NCBI RefSeq assembly: GCF_030704535.1
Contig: NC_081820.1
Coordinates: 26,889,001-26,953,000 of the forward strand
Length of the DNA stretch: 64,000 nt
From: Vitis vinifera
Lineage: Eukaryota > Streptophyta > Magnoliopsida > Vitales > Vitaceae
Direction of reading: 5' to 3'
The stretch's first letter is position 1. Every line of letters starts with the position of its first letter. The notes below the pieces were generated by a model that was not told where the DNA came from, ran no database searches, and saw only the letters and a program-made list of their open reading frames with translations. Positions 36,801 to 49,110 of the stretch are shown here, in pieces. Position numbers and translations under genes: made by a program.

Positions 36801-38169
36801 GAATTTAATGCAAGTATTAAAGATGATTGCGTAGTTGTTCCTCATTTTCTATGGGTTCATGACCAAAGTCATGAACTTAATATATTTACATTTCTCATAC
36901 TGTACATCTAATTTACATGGGAGGAATAAAGGTATAATATATATATATATAAAATACAATGTCTTGTTACTAAAGTCACTAACTTAATACATCATGTGCA
37001 AGATACAATATTTAAAGTCATGTACTTACATTAAAGTTTCATATAAAATGAATACTACATAAAATTGGAAAATGCAGGTTTTCATACTCTAGTAGAAAGT
37101 GTTCATTTGTAATTATCGGAGAAATCTTGCTCGACATTATATAAAAGGACTCATAGTCTCTCTCTTTACTCGTTCTAAATTTGTAAGTATTGGAGTTAGG
37201 TGGATGCCCAAGTTAGGCTAGCCCAATTTAATCCAATCAAATAAAAAATCAAGGGGAGTAGCTTTTGGGAGTTGAAATGGGCTAGAAAACCATTATATTA
37301 AAAAAGAAAAAGAGGCTTCTTTCAAACTTTTACTTTTCCCAGGGAAAAGAAAGATTAAAAGAACTCTGAGAAGAAAAAATTTTTGAAAAAGAAAGTGAAA
37401 GACTTTTATATTAGAAAACAAAAAGGTTCTCGATTTTAGTATAATTCCATTTACAACTTGGGACAAAAAATCGAACGATGAAATATCTATTTTTTTTTTT
37501 ATAGATTTTGGATATATCAGAAAGGTAATTTGAAGTTTTTCATCATTTGTACAAACATTACAATTTAACTCATTAAATTAAAATTTGAGATGGATTTATT
37601 TGATTTTTTAGACCAATTATCCTTAAAAAATAATAATAAAATTGCCGTGCCGTTAATATTTTTCCATCCAAATGTGAATAATATTTAAAAAATAAAAAAT
37701 AAAAACATTTTTAGATTTCGCAATCAAGAAAAGTAAGTGGCAACTTATAACATCCAAACACGAGATTCGGATGTAAACAAACTTTACACAAAGCTCGAAG
37801 CAAACATTATAAGTAATAATTTCGAGGATTACCAAACAAAGTCGTCGTTGTTTTCAGATCACATTAATTAAAAATATTTGAATGGAATAAATTGGTTTTC
37901 TCACAATTCTTCGTCAGGAAACGCGTTATCTCCCTAACCAAACACTCCAAATTCCAATTAAACAATTACCAACACAATAATAGTAATCCATTTATGACCT
38001 TAATCATCACGTACTGGTGACGTTTATGGTCACAGCTGTCTCCGTTCATCGTCCGATTTACATGAATGGAGAAGTCGGCAGCGCTTTTGTCAGAATGGGA
38101 CCCACACCATAGAGCTTTTATCTGCATCAGACGGTGGTACTTGAGCTTTGACCCTGGCACTCTCACAGC

Positions 38170-38179
38170 CTATTTAAGC
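38170..38179 (+). promoter_or_regulatory. Possible TATA box of the CRK gene
   Basis: CTATTTAAGC about 140 bases before the CRK start codon, in an otherwise GC-richer leader. Position fits a TATA box with a leader of about 110 bases. It is a single-motif call. Confidence 0.4.
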
Positions 38180-38314
38180 TTACTGTGCATTGGATTGAAG
38201 ATCGATGTTGTCTATATAGCTGTAGCCGGCGAAGGACTTTCGATTGTAACGTTGAATCTACACCGTCGGATGTTGCGACTTTGACTGATCGAGATTGGAG
38301 ATTCATAGCCGGCG

Positions 38315-41300
38315 ATGGGGCATTGCTGCAGCAAAGACATTTCCGTGGTGAAAGATGACACGGTCGCCGGCGAGTCTGCCGCCGGCATCGGAGGGAAACC
38401 AACAGCGCCGCTGCGTCTGGTCGGAAATGGCGCGGTTGACGTTAAGAGGACTCCAGCTCACTCCTTCAACAGCCCTTGCCCTAGCCCGTACCCTCAGGGG
38501 AGTAGTCCTCTGCCTCCCGGAATTGCTCCTTCGCCGGCGAGGACTCCCCGTAGTAGAGTCCGGTGGCCGTTCCCGCCGCCTTCGCCGGCAAAGCCGATCA
38601 TGTCGTCGATACTGAAGCGGCGAGGGTCGGCGAAGCCGAAGGAGGGGCCGATACCGGAGGAAGGCGCCGGAGAAGGCGAAACGCAGCTGGATAAGAGTTT
38701 CGGATATGCGAAGAACTTTTCGTCGAAGTTTGAATTGGGAAAGGAGGTTGGGCGAGGGCACTTTGGACATACTTGTTGGGCTAGGGGCAAAAAAGGTGAG
38801 CTCAAAGGTCAAACGGTGGCTGTGAAAATCATCTCCAAAGCTAAGGTGTGTATTGGTATGTGTTTTATAGTTTATATTTGCGTTTATTCAATTCATCATG
38901 CGAATTTCAAGCTCAATCATATTTGATCATGTTGATTTATACTGTTTTTGATTCAATTTATGTATAATTCATGGACTTAACATTTGATAGATTGATGGAA
39001 TTTTAGCTTAATTCAACTCAACTCAACTAAGCAAACCCTGGATATAGAACTTTTATTTTGATTTACATGAATTATTTCGCCGTTTTCTGTATTTTTTTTC
39101 GCCTTCAATTTTGATCAGGTCACATCTAAGCTACCGCACTTGATGGTTTCTTGTATGAACAACCAATTTTAGTTGATTCTTCCACGTCTTTTGTCCTTGA
39201 TGGATGCCACCTCTCCAGGCTTCTTGGGTTGGAATTGAAATTTCAACTAAATTTGATTGGAAGTTAGGTTTGTTTGAATTTGGGATTTGTGAGGTCATTA
39301 GTCTTTATGGCTTTCAGTCCTATGGATGAAAAATCTGGGTGTTTCGTAAGTCTTGCACCGGTTTTATTTTTGGGTGAATTAATTTGTTGCACAGCATACT
39401 TTTGTGTCATTTTAGGCAGGCTGTGGAGAATTATTCTTACACTTCTAGAACCGTGTTGAATTGAGAATATCCAATAGAAACTGGCATTGGGAATATTCAA
39501 GTTGCTCAAAAGTTGGGTTTTTATTCAAAGCACTCCTTTTGGGGACTTTTTGTTTCTGCATTTATTTCATGTTATTGAAAAGTCAAATATATTTTAAGTA
39601 GGAAGGAAGACATGATATTGATTTTACCGATCGAGTTCTATGCAATCTGCATGGAAGAAGGAATTTATTGCAGTGGGCATGTTGTTCAATCATTGCAGAA
39701 TTGCTTTATAGTGGGTGGAAAATTCATGTGGGTGAAGAGGCCAAGAAGTTACTGATCCAAAAGAGCGGTGTCTTTAGGTCCTTCTCATGGTTTAGTAGAC
39801 CTTAGAGGAAAAAAGGTAAGAAAACAGAATACTTTGCTTGGTATGGCTGTTGATACTAGTTGACAGATGTAACTGAACCATGTATAGTCATCAAGACTTT
39901 TGCATGCAACATTAAGGTTGCTGATGAGCAGATGGAAAGAATCATAGGTGCCTTACCTTACCTAGGTTTTGGTATTTAGTTTGTATAAATTAATGTACTG
40001 GAAAAGAAACAGATGCAACAGCAGTGGGAGGTGGCCTTTTCTGAATATTGTTCTATTTGGTTGCAGTATAATCTCATCTCATATTTCAACAATGAAATCA
40101 AACTGGTGGCTAGGTGGATCATGTCAATATGGTTGAATTGAGCAGTTATAGCTTATGCTTGATAATTCTGGCTGAAGTGCTTCCATTCTTTTCATATTCC
40201 ATACTGGCCACATTTGTTTATTTTTAGCCCTTTTTTATATATATATTTTTTCTTTTTCTGTGACTGCATCATAAAAGCAATTAATTGTTTTACTAAGTTG
40301 GTGGGTGGGGGTGAGTATTGGTAACTAAATTAATGTTATTTGGCAGATGACAACAGCAATAGCGATTGAAGATGTTCGTAGGGAGGTGAAAATTTTAAAA
40401 GCTTTGTCTGTGCATAAGAATTTGGTCAAATTTCACGATGCATGTGAAGATGCCAGTAATGTCTACATAATCATGGAGTATGAGTTTCTTCTAATTCTAT
40501 TTTCAGTGCACCTATTTATGGCAATATGATTCAGCTTTGTTTGGACTCCGTTGAGATATTTGGTTTCTATTTGACCATGTAGATGTAGATAATTCTGCTT
40601 GATTCTAATTTCTTAAGCTGATGAGGATGATAAACCTATGTCTAAAATCCATTTTTATTCTTATGACAGTCCAAACTGGGACAGTGTTTCATTTTTTTCT
40701 CAAAATTTTCTGATGGACATCATTTAAATGATAATGATGTTTGCTGTTGTGGGAACCTTTTTTTTTCCTTTGAAACACTTGTGACAGATTCTTATCAATT
40801 ATGTTGGTTTCATTGGATCGTCGTTGGACGTTTTACTTCATACTTTTCTATATGGTCATTTTATACCCCCTTCCCCACCAAAAATCTCCCGACACCCTCT
40901 TTTGATTTTTTGCTACATTTCTGTGCTGGAGTATTGTAGTTTTGACTTTTTTTTTTTTTTTTCTCCCTTTTGTTTTTTTCTATCAGATTATGTGAAGGTG
41001 GAGAACTACTAGACAGGATTTTATCAAGGTAAACTTGAATGCTTTATTTTCTTTGTACTAGTGGTAACGCCTAGTTTTACTATCAGAAAATATTATTTGA
41101 AGTAATACATTGCATTCTCCTGTTACAGAGGTGGAAGATACAGAGAAGAAGATGCTAAAGCTATTGTTGTGCAAATTCTAAATGTGGTTGCCTTTTGTCA
41201 TCTCCAAGGTGTTGTGCACCGTGATCTAAAACCAGAGGTATAGTCTAATGAACATAATATATATGTTATTAATTTAACTCTATTGTTGTATATGGAATGA

Positions 41301-43770
41301 ACTGATAGTCTTCTGCTTGCACAGTCAACTGTGTGCTTATGTGCCATTGTGTCTAATTGTCATTCCCACTTTCAACAAATTACTTTATTTACTTCTAATT
41401 CTCTGCAGAATTTTCTTTTTACCACAAGGGATGAGGATGCTCCGATGAAGGTTATTGATTTTGGTCTTTCTGATTTTATTAGAACAGGTAATGGTTGTGT
41501 CCACAAGTAATCATTCTTTCTTCAATAAGCATTATATTGTAGGGCTAAATTTCATACATGGAACACTTTGGTGGTTCAATTAGAAGGATCGAGTTGGAAC
41601 CAAACCATGTCCTCCTCTATGGTCTTGGCTTTTTTAATGGATTTTCTCTTTCCATTTCTAGGTTTTTTTATTTTTTTTATTTTAAAAAAAGGTCCTAAGC
41701 ACATCCACTTATACTTGTTAAAAAAAAAATAAAAAATTCACAACCACTTATGTCCTTTTTTTGTTTTAAAATTAGTTTTTATGAAACTAAATTGATTTCC
41801 TTTTGCAAATAACCTATCTTTATGAAACTCTTACATGGATATCAATATGCTTCCTAAGCTCTTAGCAACAGTGTTCTGTTTCAACTCCTTAGACAATCAC
41901 CTCTCTCTCTCTCTCTCGTGTTTGCACTGATTCATCTTAAGTTTGAATGTAACAGTCAGCTCTTTTATGCTTGTAGATCAACGTCTCAATGATATTGTTG
42001 GAAGTGCATACTATGTTGCACCCGAAGTACTCCACAGATCCTACAATCTTGAAGCTGATGTTTGGAGCATTGGCGTGATAACATATATATTGTTATGTGG
42101 AAGCCGGCCTTTCTGGGCACGAACTGAATCAGGAATTTTTCGTTCCGTTTTAAGAGCTGATCCTAACTTTGATGATTTACCTTGGCCAGCGGTATCACCA
42201 GAAGCCAAAGATTTTGTAAAAAGGCTTCTGAACAAGGATTACAGGAAAAGAATGACTGCTGCCCAAGCTCTAAGTAAGTTGTTTCAGCATATTATTTCAT
42301 AGACCACTAATTTGACAACCAATTGCTTGAAATTTAATTTCTCTTGTGCTCTCTATTTCAAATCTAGATTCATAAGAAATTAATGATGCCTCTATTCATA
42401 GCTCACCCATGGTTGCGGGATGAAAACCATGCTGTGCCTCTTGATATTCTGGTCTACAAGTTGGTCAAATCATATGTTCGTGTCTCACCTTTCAAGCGTG
42501 CAGCACTAAAGGTGATTGCCTTTTATTTCATAATTGATACACATATTTAAGGCTCTCTTCATAACATTTTCTTTTGCTCTTTCTTCTCTACGATTGCAGG
42601 CTCTCTCAAAAGCTCTGACCGAGGATGAGCTTGTGTACCTGAGGGCTCAGTTTAGGCTATTGGAACCAAAAAATGGCCGTGTCTCTCTTGAGAATTTTAA
42701 AATGGTTGGTTGTGCTTCCTTTTCTTATAATTTTTATTGCAAGCTGAAATTTTTTTCAGAAATCTTTTACCGAGTAACACTCAGTATAGTATAGATGTCT
42801 AATAAATGTGCAGGCTCAGTATAGTTTGTCATTTTTCTTGCCCATTAACTTATTATTTCAAAATGTGCAGGCTCTCATGAGAAATGCAACTGATGCCATG
42901 AAAGAATCCAGGGTGGCTGACATTTTAAATATGGTGAGACATTTGATATATCTACTTAAAAGTCAGTGGACATCTTACATTGTACAACAGGGCTAGAACT
43001 GTAACTTTACTTCTTTTTTTCTTTACATATCACGTTTCCTTAGAAGTTACATTTCTTTGAAAAACTGATGAAATGAATCCATTTCCCCTCTGCCTATCAA
43101 AGGAAGAAAATAAGAAAGAACTCATTTCTGTTCAATCTGGAGGTCTAGACTTCTTCTCATCGGAAATTTTCTTGGAAAATCATGTAGTGTAAGCTTTCCA
43201 TTGTAGTTTATTTTTCCCATTATCTACCATGGCCTTGCCCTGAAATTAGAAGTATCATCGATAGTCATTTTTGTATTCAGTACTGTTGTCATTGAGGTAC
43301 CTATTATTTATGTGGATTCATGAATTAATTATTTATTTTGTTTTGATTTTGTGGCTGACAATTATGATTTTCTTAAAGATGGAATCACTCTCTTTTAAGA
43401 AAATGGATTTTGAAGAGTTCTGTGCTGCTGCAATAAGCCCGCTCCAGCTTGAGGCTCTTCAAGGGTGGGAGAAGATTGCTACTACAGGTTTTGAGTTTTT
43501 TGAACAGGAAGGAAACCGAGTAACCACGGTTGAGGAATTGGCACGGGTATTCAAATCTGTCTTCTAGGAAATCAGCTGTAGTTGATTTCATTTTCAACCT
43601 ACTGAACTTCATAATACTTTGTCCAGGAAATGAACGTGGGCCCTGCAGCATACTCTGCGTTCAATGGTTGGATCAGAAGTTCCGATGGAAAACTCAGCTT
43701 CCTTGGATTTACCAAATTTTTGCATGGCAGTGTGTCGCGTCCTATTACAAGACAGCAACAGCATGTCTAG
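38315..43770 (+). CDS. CRK: CDPK-related protein kinase (CRK)
   Basis: Membrane-associated Ser/Thr kinase of the CDPK/SnRK superfamily. Eleven exons: 38315-38845, 40347-40477, 40987-41028, 41129-41237, 41409-41487, 41977-42273, 42402-42511, 42600-42704, 42871-42933, 43379-43546 and 43627-43770, giving 592 residues, the usual CRK length. MGHCCSK at the start fits N-myristoylation at Gly2 plus palmitoylation of the cysteines. A Pro/Ser-rich variable region follows to about 137. The kinase runs from about 138 to 400, with GRGHFG (146), Lys171, HRDLKPEN (265) and DFG (288). The C-terminal part ([32 protein letters not shown]) corresponds to EF-hand-like units that lack most Ca-binding residues, as is known for CRKs, so activity is probably not directly Ca-gated. 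It ends TRQQQHV. The exact paralogue is not assigned. Confidence 0.94.
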
Positions 43771-44239
43771 CCATGTGCGTACAATCGTTTACAGAATCTT
43801 CATTGTAAGTGCTTGTAATTTTCTTTTCCTAGAATTGCAAAAAAGGGTTTAAAAGTTAATGTGTAGATGGGATTCAGATATTGAGATTCTGGAGACGTGT
43901 CCCTCCAGTGCTCTGAATTTTACCCTCAAAGACACTCTCAGGATTTTGTCACTGACTCTCTTTGTAAAAATGAATGTGTGTACAGAACCAGATGTTGAGT
44001 TTCTTGAAGCAATATAGATTTAGAAGTCTTGCATTCTTATCTACTGATTTTTTTTTCTCAAAAATGCGGCTCCATAGATAATGAATAGCTTATATTCTAT
44101 GCTCCATATTCTAGGTTTCCTTCTACTCAATCAACTTGCTGATCATCCATCCTTTTGACCCGGTATTATTCTTTGAAACTTTCCTGGAAACTTACAGCCA
44201 AAACCCGAAATCCTTCTACTCTCAATAAGAAACCAAATG

Positions 44240-44479
44240 CTACAATGGAGGCCATACAAAATTTACAGATCCTCCATTGAACTCCTGGTCCAGACTTGTC
44301 TGCAAGGTTCTTTCACTATGACCTGGCAGCAACTGTGATGTTTTTCTTTTCTTCATCTGTCTTTTCCTTTCTTTCTCTTTTGAAAATTCTCTCTGACCAA
44401 ACATTCTCCCACCAAACCAAAAGTCATGTTCTGATGGACCCATCATGTCTTCCTCACTGGTTAAATCTTTAATGCTACT
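44240..44479 (-). CDS. Candidate orphan terminal exon or gene remnant
   Basis: An open frame of 79 codons plus stop is preceded by a good acceptor (CTAATACAG) at 44480-44488. The peptide is not low-complexity: it starts SSIKDLTSEEDMMGPSEHDF, continues FWFGGRMFGQREFSKEKERK and ends NFVWPPL. It looks like the last exon of a real protein, but I find no upstream exons on the - strand between here and the SAUR gene. It could be a pseudogene fragment, a short gene, or chance. I do not recognise the family. Confidence 0.3.
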   Translation of the reverse strand, partial: SSIKDLTSEEDMMGPSEHDFWFGGRMFGQREFSKEKERKRQMKKRKTSQLLPGHSERTLQTSLDQEFNGGSVNFVWPPL

Positions 44480-46660
44480 CTGTATTAGACCTCAAAAAGG
44501 CCAAGATTAGGTAAATATTACCTAAATGATTTGAAGTATCTGGTATCTATTGGTATTGGTCCATTTGATTGAACCCTGTTACCTTGAAAGTAGGTGGGAA
44601 AGTATTTTCAATTTTAATCTTATCATCCTTTTGGGTAATGCATAAAAAAAAGGAAGACAAAAGAAATGAGAATTGATGATGGTTTGAAAGCAAAGTTGGT
44701 TGAATTTGATTTGGACATAAGAAGAAAGGAAAATTCAATTCTACCTCTTTGGTGTAATGTGAACTTGCAATTTGATGCATCTGTTAAATTTGGACCATTG
44801 AACAAATATGCAAAGATACGACATTGGTATGTAAAAGAAATTTTTTTTTTGAAACTTTGGTGATGTTTGAAAATTGTACTTAAATCACTACAGGTATTAT
44901 TTTTATTAAACCTAGTTCTATTTTTTTTTTTTTTTAATAATAGTAGATGTTCGGGCCAGGCCAGTTTACATGTACCTCAATTAATCTCACTCGCCGTAAA
45001 GTTAACGACCAAGTAAACTTTTAATGATCTTAAGGGGATTCAAACTGGTAATCATTGAAGAGCAAACCCAAAGTCGGATCAACTGAAGGGTAAATCTACA
45101 GCTATTCATGAAAGTAATAGAAAACCGTTTTTAAGAAATGTTGAGAAAAGCTATTTCTTATGAATAGTTTTTGAAGACTCGGATCTCATTCTAGATATGA
45201 TAGAAAACTAAAAGATCATTATGAAAATATCACATGGGATGGATCCCACTTAACCGATAGAGGAGGGAATAATGTCAATTAAACCGTAAAGTTGCCGAGC
45301 TGGAGACATTTTCAAAGTCAAATCTCTAGTTGTGGTAATCAAACCAAACAGTGGGAATGATGAGGTCAATGAGAAAAGAAAGGAGCCCTCACTTTCTCAG
45401 GAAAATGCTAGTGAAGCCTTCTCAAACATGCCAACTTGCTTTGACAAGAAAGAAAAAAAAAAGAACAATTGCTAGTTGTTCACAGTTCATTTAACCTTAG
45501 AATCTTAGAAAAATATATGCCCATTCAACCACCTTCGGTAGCGTGTACAGAGAGGAAAGAGGGCATGGACTTATTCAAGGACCCTCCACAACCTCCATTG
45601 AAATACGAAAGAAAGAATTACAGGCCAGGCTATTAATTCCGTCAAGAAAGTTGTTAAGAGAAGGACCCAGAAAGAAATGCTTTCATGTACAGATATTGAA
45701 TTTTCTTTTTTCTGAAACTATACCCATAATAAATCATTAGTAATTGTTGATAGAGAGAGGGTTGGTTGGTGGTTAAACACTTAAGAACTGCAGGGACCCA
45801 GCCTTCATTGAAAGGCCAAATCAACAAAACCAGAGTAAAGTTGTTGGTATGCTGCAGCAATGGTGTTCAAGACCTTGGTGTGGAGAATGTAAGGTGCATT
45901 TGGGATATATTTTCTTATATTACAGTATTTTTTTAGAATTATTTTGAAAATTGGGTGATTTTTTCTTTTAAATTAAGGGGTTTTCAAGGATTTTTTGTAT
46001 ACAGCCTAAAGAAAGAGATGGAAGCATGAGAAATAGGTTAGAAATTTTTGTATAATATATAAATTCAAGATCTATTTTGAAATGTTTTTAAAAATAGTTT
46101 TTTAGAATGATTTTTAAAAACAATTTTATAAGATGATTTTTAGAAAAAGAAAAATTGTTTGAAAATTTTGAATATTTCCAAACTTATTTTTTATGTTTTC
46201 AAATATTTCTTAAAAATAATTTTTAACTATAGTTCTTTATTTTCAATCATTTTATAATAAAACTTTAAAATAAGTATTAAAAAATCAGTGAAAAAAATTA
46301 AAATATAAACCGTTTTCAAATATCTATTTTTCAAACAATTGATAAATAATCTTGCTTTCATTTTTTTTTTTTAATTCTAAAAAAAAGAATAGTTGAAGAC
46401 AACAATTACTAAACATAGCATTTAGCATCTCTTGACTTGTTCTTGTTATGCATTCATTTGTTTAGTGTTAGTCAATCGTGGCTTGAAGTTTTTGTATAGA
46501 GGAATTTTATCAAATTCATGTTAGTGGATGTCTGATTTTCTTAGAATTTAATGTCATTATAGAATTTTATAGTTTCTTTTGGGTGTAAACTTGTCTCAAA
46601 GGCAAAACAAAATGATACACATTTCTATAATTGAAAGCAATAATATGGAGGAAATGAATA

Positions 46661-46804
46661 TTTGGCCCCCACCAAGCCCACAATTGTGGGGAGATGGGGA
46701 GGGAGAGAGAGAGAGAGAGAGAGAGGGGGTAAACTTGTAGGAAACCTCCCCCACCAAATGGAGAAGCATTTGGCCCCCACCAAGCCCACAATTGTGGGGA
46801 GATG

Positions 46805-46846
<42 letters not shown>

Positions 46847-46928
46847 GTAAACTTGTAGGAAACCTCCCCCACCAAATGGAGAAGCATTTGGCCCCCACCA
46901 AGCCCACAATTGTGGGGAGATGGGGAAG
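46661..46928. repeat. Minisatellite with embedded (GA)n, 2.4 copies
   Basis: Units start TTTGGCCCCCACC at 46661, 46769 and 46887 (108 bp, 118 bp and a partial copy). Each has the palindrome CCCACAATTGTGGG. The two full units go on to a (GA)n run and TAAACTTGTAGGAAACCTCC; the third breaks off at GATGGGGAAG. The two full units differ mainly in the length of the GA run, so the unit duplicated recently. Confidence 0.9.
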
Positions 46929-47945
46929 AGAAGAACACTGAAGACAATGTTTTTCTGCAATAAATGGAGCAGCTAGCTTTGAGGCATTGTGTGGAGTTCA
47001 GAGGAAAAACACCAAAAGAAAAAAAAAGAAAAAATTATACAATTGTAACACAAAAAATGTACCTATTTCAATGTAGCATATTATAGGGATTTTTGAAAAA
47101 GAAAAAACAAAATTTTTAAATATTTATTAAAAATATCACATTTTTGAAATTATTTTTTTGATTTATACCCTTTTTTATGATATCAATTAGAAATTATTAT
47201 CATTTTTAATGTAACTTCAATTGAAATATAAAATTTATTTTTTTAAAAGACAATTTTAAAATTTAATTGAAATTATTACTCTGAAAGACAATTTCTAATT
47301 AGATTCCTTTAAAATGGTTTTGAAAATATTTTTTGAATTATCATATTTTAAAATTATTATATCTTTTTCCAAAATTTAATGCACCATACTTTGTTTTTTT
47401 TTTAAAAAAAAATTAATTGAATAAATTCATGTGCATTGAAACAATGACTAAAGGATTGAGAACCTTTTTTAACAATATTTTTTAAAAATGATTGAAGAAC
47501 AAAATTTTATTTAAGAATTCAAATATAAAAATCAATTTTCTCATCTTATTCTAGACGAAGGTACTGCTTACTTATGTATAATATAAAAATTTTAATTTTT
47601 TTTTTCAAATGTTAAATTATTATTCACAACATTTTACAATAAATAATTAAAAATATCTAAAGTTTGTATTTAAAAAATGGTCCATTTAAAAAAAAATTTA
47701 TATTCTAAAAAATAAAAATTATTTTTAAGGCTTTGAAGGACATTGGAATCATATTCAAACCAACCCATTTGTCTTTTCTCGTAAGGCCAAAAACCCAAAT
47801 AGAAACCTCAAAATTGAGGCCAGAAACCCCAGTAGGGACCCATTGGCTCGCATCCCCTCACCCACCAAACCAAATAAAACCAGCAAAAGTTAACCACGTA
47901 TATCTAAGTAAATGTCTCATCTTATGAAGAACTACAAAAATGAAG

Positions 47946-48031
47946 CTTCGTCTTCGTCTTCGTCTTCTTCTTCTTCCTCTTCCTCTTCTTCCTTTTTTTT
48001 TTTTTTAAATATATATATATATATATATATA
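47946..48031. repeat. CTT/TTC tract followed by (AT)n
   Basis: GTCTTC and CTT repeats from 47946, a run of T, then (AT)n at 48009-48031. Simple sequence with no gene. Confidence 0.85.
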
Positions 48032-48150
48032 GAATGACCCAAAAAAAAGGAAAAAAAAAAAAGGGAATTTCAAGCTTTATCCTCCCTGGCTTTGGCAACC
48101 ACACACAATATACAACAAAGTAGTGGCCTCAACCGTGTTCAATACGTTCT

Positions 48151-48174
48151 CCTCTCTCTCTCTCTCTCTCTCTC
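48151..48174. repeat. (CT)n microsatellite
   Basis: A pure CT run about 310 bases downstream of the SAUR stop codon. Confidence 0.9.
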
Positions 48175-48485
48175 ACTCGTGATTCATTGACTTCAAAAAC
48201 CAGTTTCATGTGTTCACATTAATAAAGAGAGGTGGAATGTACATCTAACTTTGTTCTTTCTCTTTAATCAATTTTCAAGCTCCCCAAACAAATATTGCCC
48301 AAAAATATCACAAAAAAAGAAAAAGAAAAAGAAAAAAGAAGCAACCCCATTCTCATAACCACTCCTTTGTTTTGTCAATACTACAACAACCTTGGTATTT
48401 TAAAAAAATGTGAAAATTAGAGAAAACCCAGAAGATTTACATAGGAATTGAATCAGCTAGGATATGTAGAATCACAATTAATCTG

Positions 48486-48851
48486 TCAAACCCAGAAGCA
48501 GTGGTGGTGGTTGTGGTGGTCGTGAAGGTCGTGGTGGTGGCTGTGGTGGTGGTGGGACTTCTCCTTGTCAATCATGCCTTGGACATAGCGAAACTCCTCC
48601 ACATGGCATGGGATGGTTATGGGTCCTTTCTGCTCAAACCCATACTCCTCTTCTGCCTCCTTCAACAGCTCCATGAACAGAGGATGATTGATGTAAATGA
48701 CGGGGATGACAAACCTCTGCTGCTCCTCCCCTTGACCCACCAAAACTGCAAGACACCCCTTTGGGATGTCCCGCATCTCCTTCTTATTATTACCATTCCC
48801 ATGGTGGACATGCATGTGGAAATTGAGAAAATTCTTCTCCCCACTCCCCAT
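48486..48851 (-). CDS. SAUR32: SAUR-family auxin-responsive protein, SAUR32-like
   Basis: Intronless 121-residue SAUR (small auxin up RNA) protein. SAURs promote acid growth, largely by inhibiting PP2C.D phosphatases and so keeping plasma-membrane H+-ATPases active. The SAUR core is intact: DIPKGCLAVLVGQG, EEQQRFVIPVIYINHPLF, LLKEAEEEYGFEQKGPITIP and CHVEEFRYVQGMID. The MGSGEK start and the core fit the SAUR32 branch. The C-terminus is unusual: after KEKS come about 14 histidines within 24 residues, ending CFWV. A second His patch (HMHVHHG) lies near the N-terminus. The ATG at 48851 is the first in frame. A TATA box lies about 250 bases upstream. Confidence 0.93.
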   Translation of the reverse strand: MGSGEKNFLNFHMHVHHGNGNNKKEMRDIPKGCLAVLVGQGEEQQRFVIPVIYINHPLFMELLKEAEEEYGFEQKGPITIPCHVEEFRYVQGMIDKEKSHHHHSHHHDLHDHHNHHHCFWV

Positions 48852-49100
48852 ATCTCAATTCTCAGCAACACCCACTAAAAACCTAGAAAAACCCAGAAAG
48901 AAAATCACCTCTTTTCCTTGAGATGTTACAAGAAAACGAAAGAAAATGGCCAGGGATCAGAAGCCGAGATGGCAAGCTTGAAGAGGGTTAGAGAAGAGTC
49001 CGTTAATGACCTAGGAACGTTGCTCATGATAAAAGAAAACCAAGGACAAAAAGCATATGATATGGAGGAGAATGAGAATGTGTTGAGAGGTGGAGCTTGG

Positions 49101-49110
49101 TATTTATATA
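49101..49110 (-). promoter_or_regulatory. TATA box of the SAUR gene
   Basis: TATATAAATA on the - strand, about 250 bases before the SAUR start codon. This predicts transcription starting near 49070 and a leader of about 220 bases. Confidence 0.65.

Larger units (their letters stand above)
29760..38100. other. Long AT-rich gene-poor stretch
   Basis: About 8.3 kb with no supportable gene. All open frames are short and of AT-driven composition. It contains a tandem duplication (30060-31130), a MITE-like repeat (33377-33816) and many poly-A/T and TATATA runs. One GC-richer island at about 35460-35600 has a 33-codon open frame starting ATGGATTCAACGGG with no recognised homology; I leave it unannotated as a gene. 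Confidence 0.6.
43771..48485. other. Intergenic region between CRK and SAUR genes
   Basis: Apart from the candidate exon at 44240-44479 I see no gene. The first 350 bases are probably CRK 3' UTR. About 45890-46400 is very AT-rich with repeated TTTTTAGAA/TTTAAAAA blocks of the kind also seen near 10200, 50900 and 59300. Simple repeats near 47946-48031 and 48151-48174 lie downstream of the SAUR gene. Confidence 0.55.

Noticed and set aside
38303-38812. 169-codon open frame on the - strand over CRK exon 1
   Set aside because: Arg/Pro-rich shadow of the GC-rich first exon, which is a clear CRK N-terminus.
46567-46960. Three overlapping open frames of 103-126 codons on the - strand
   Set aside because: They arise from the minisatellite and its GA run; all frames are open because the repeat lacks stops.
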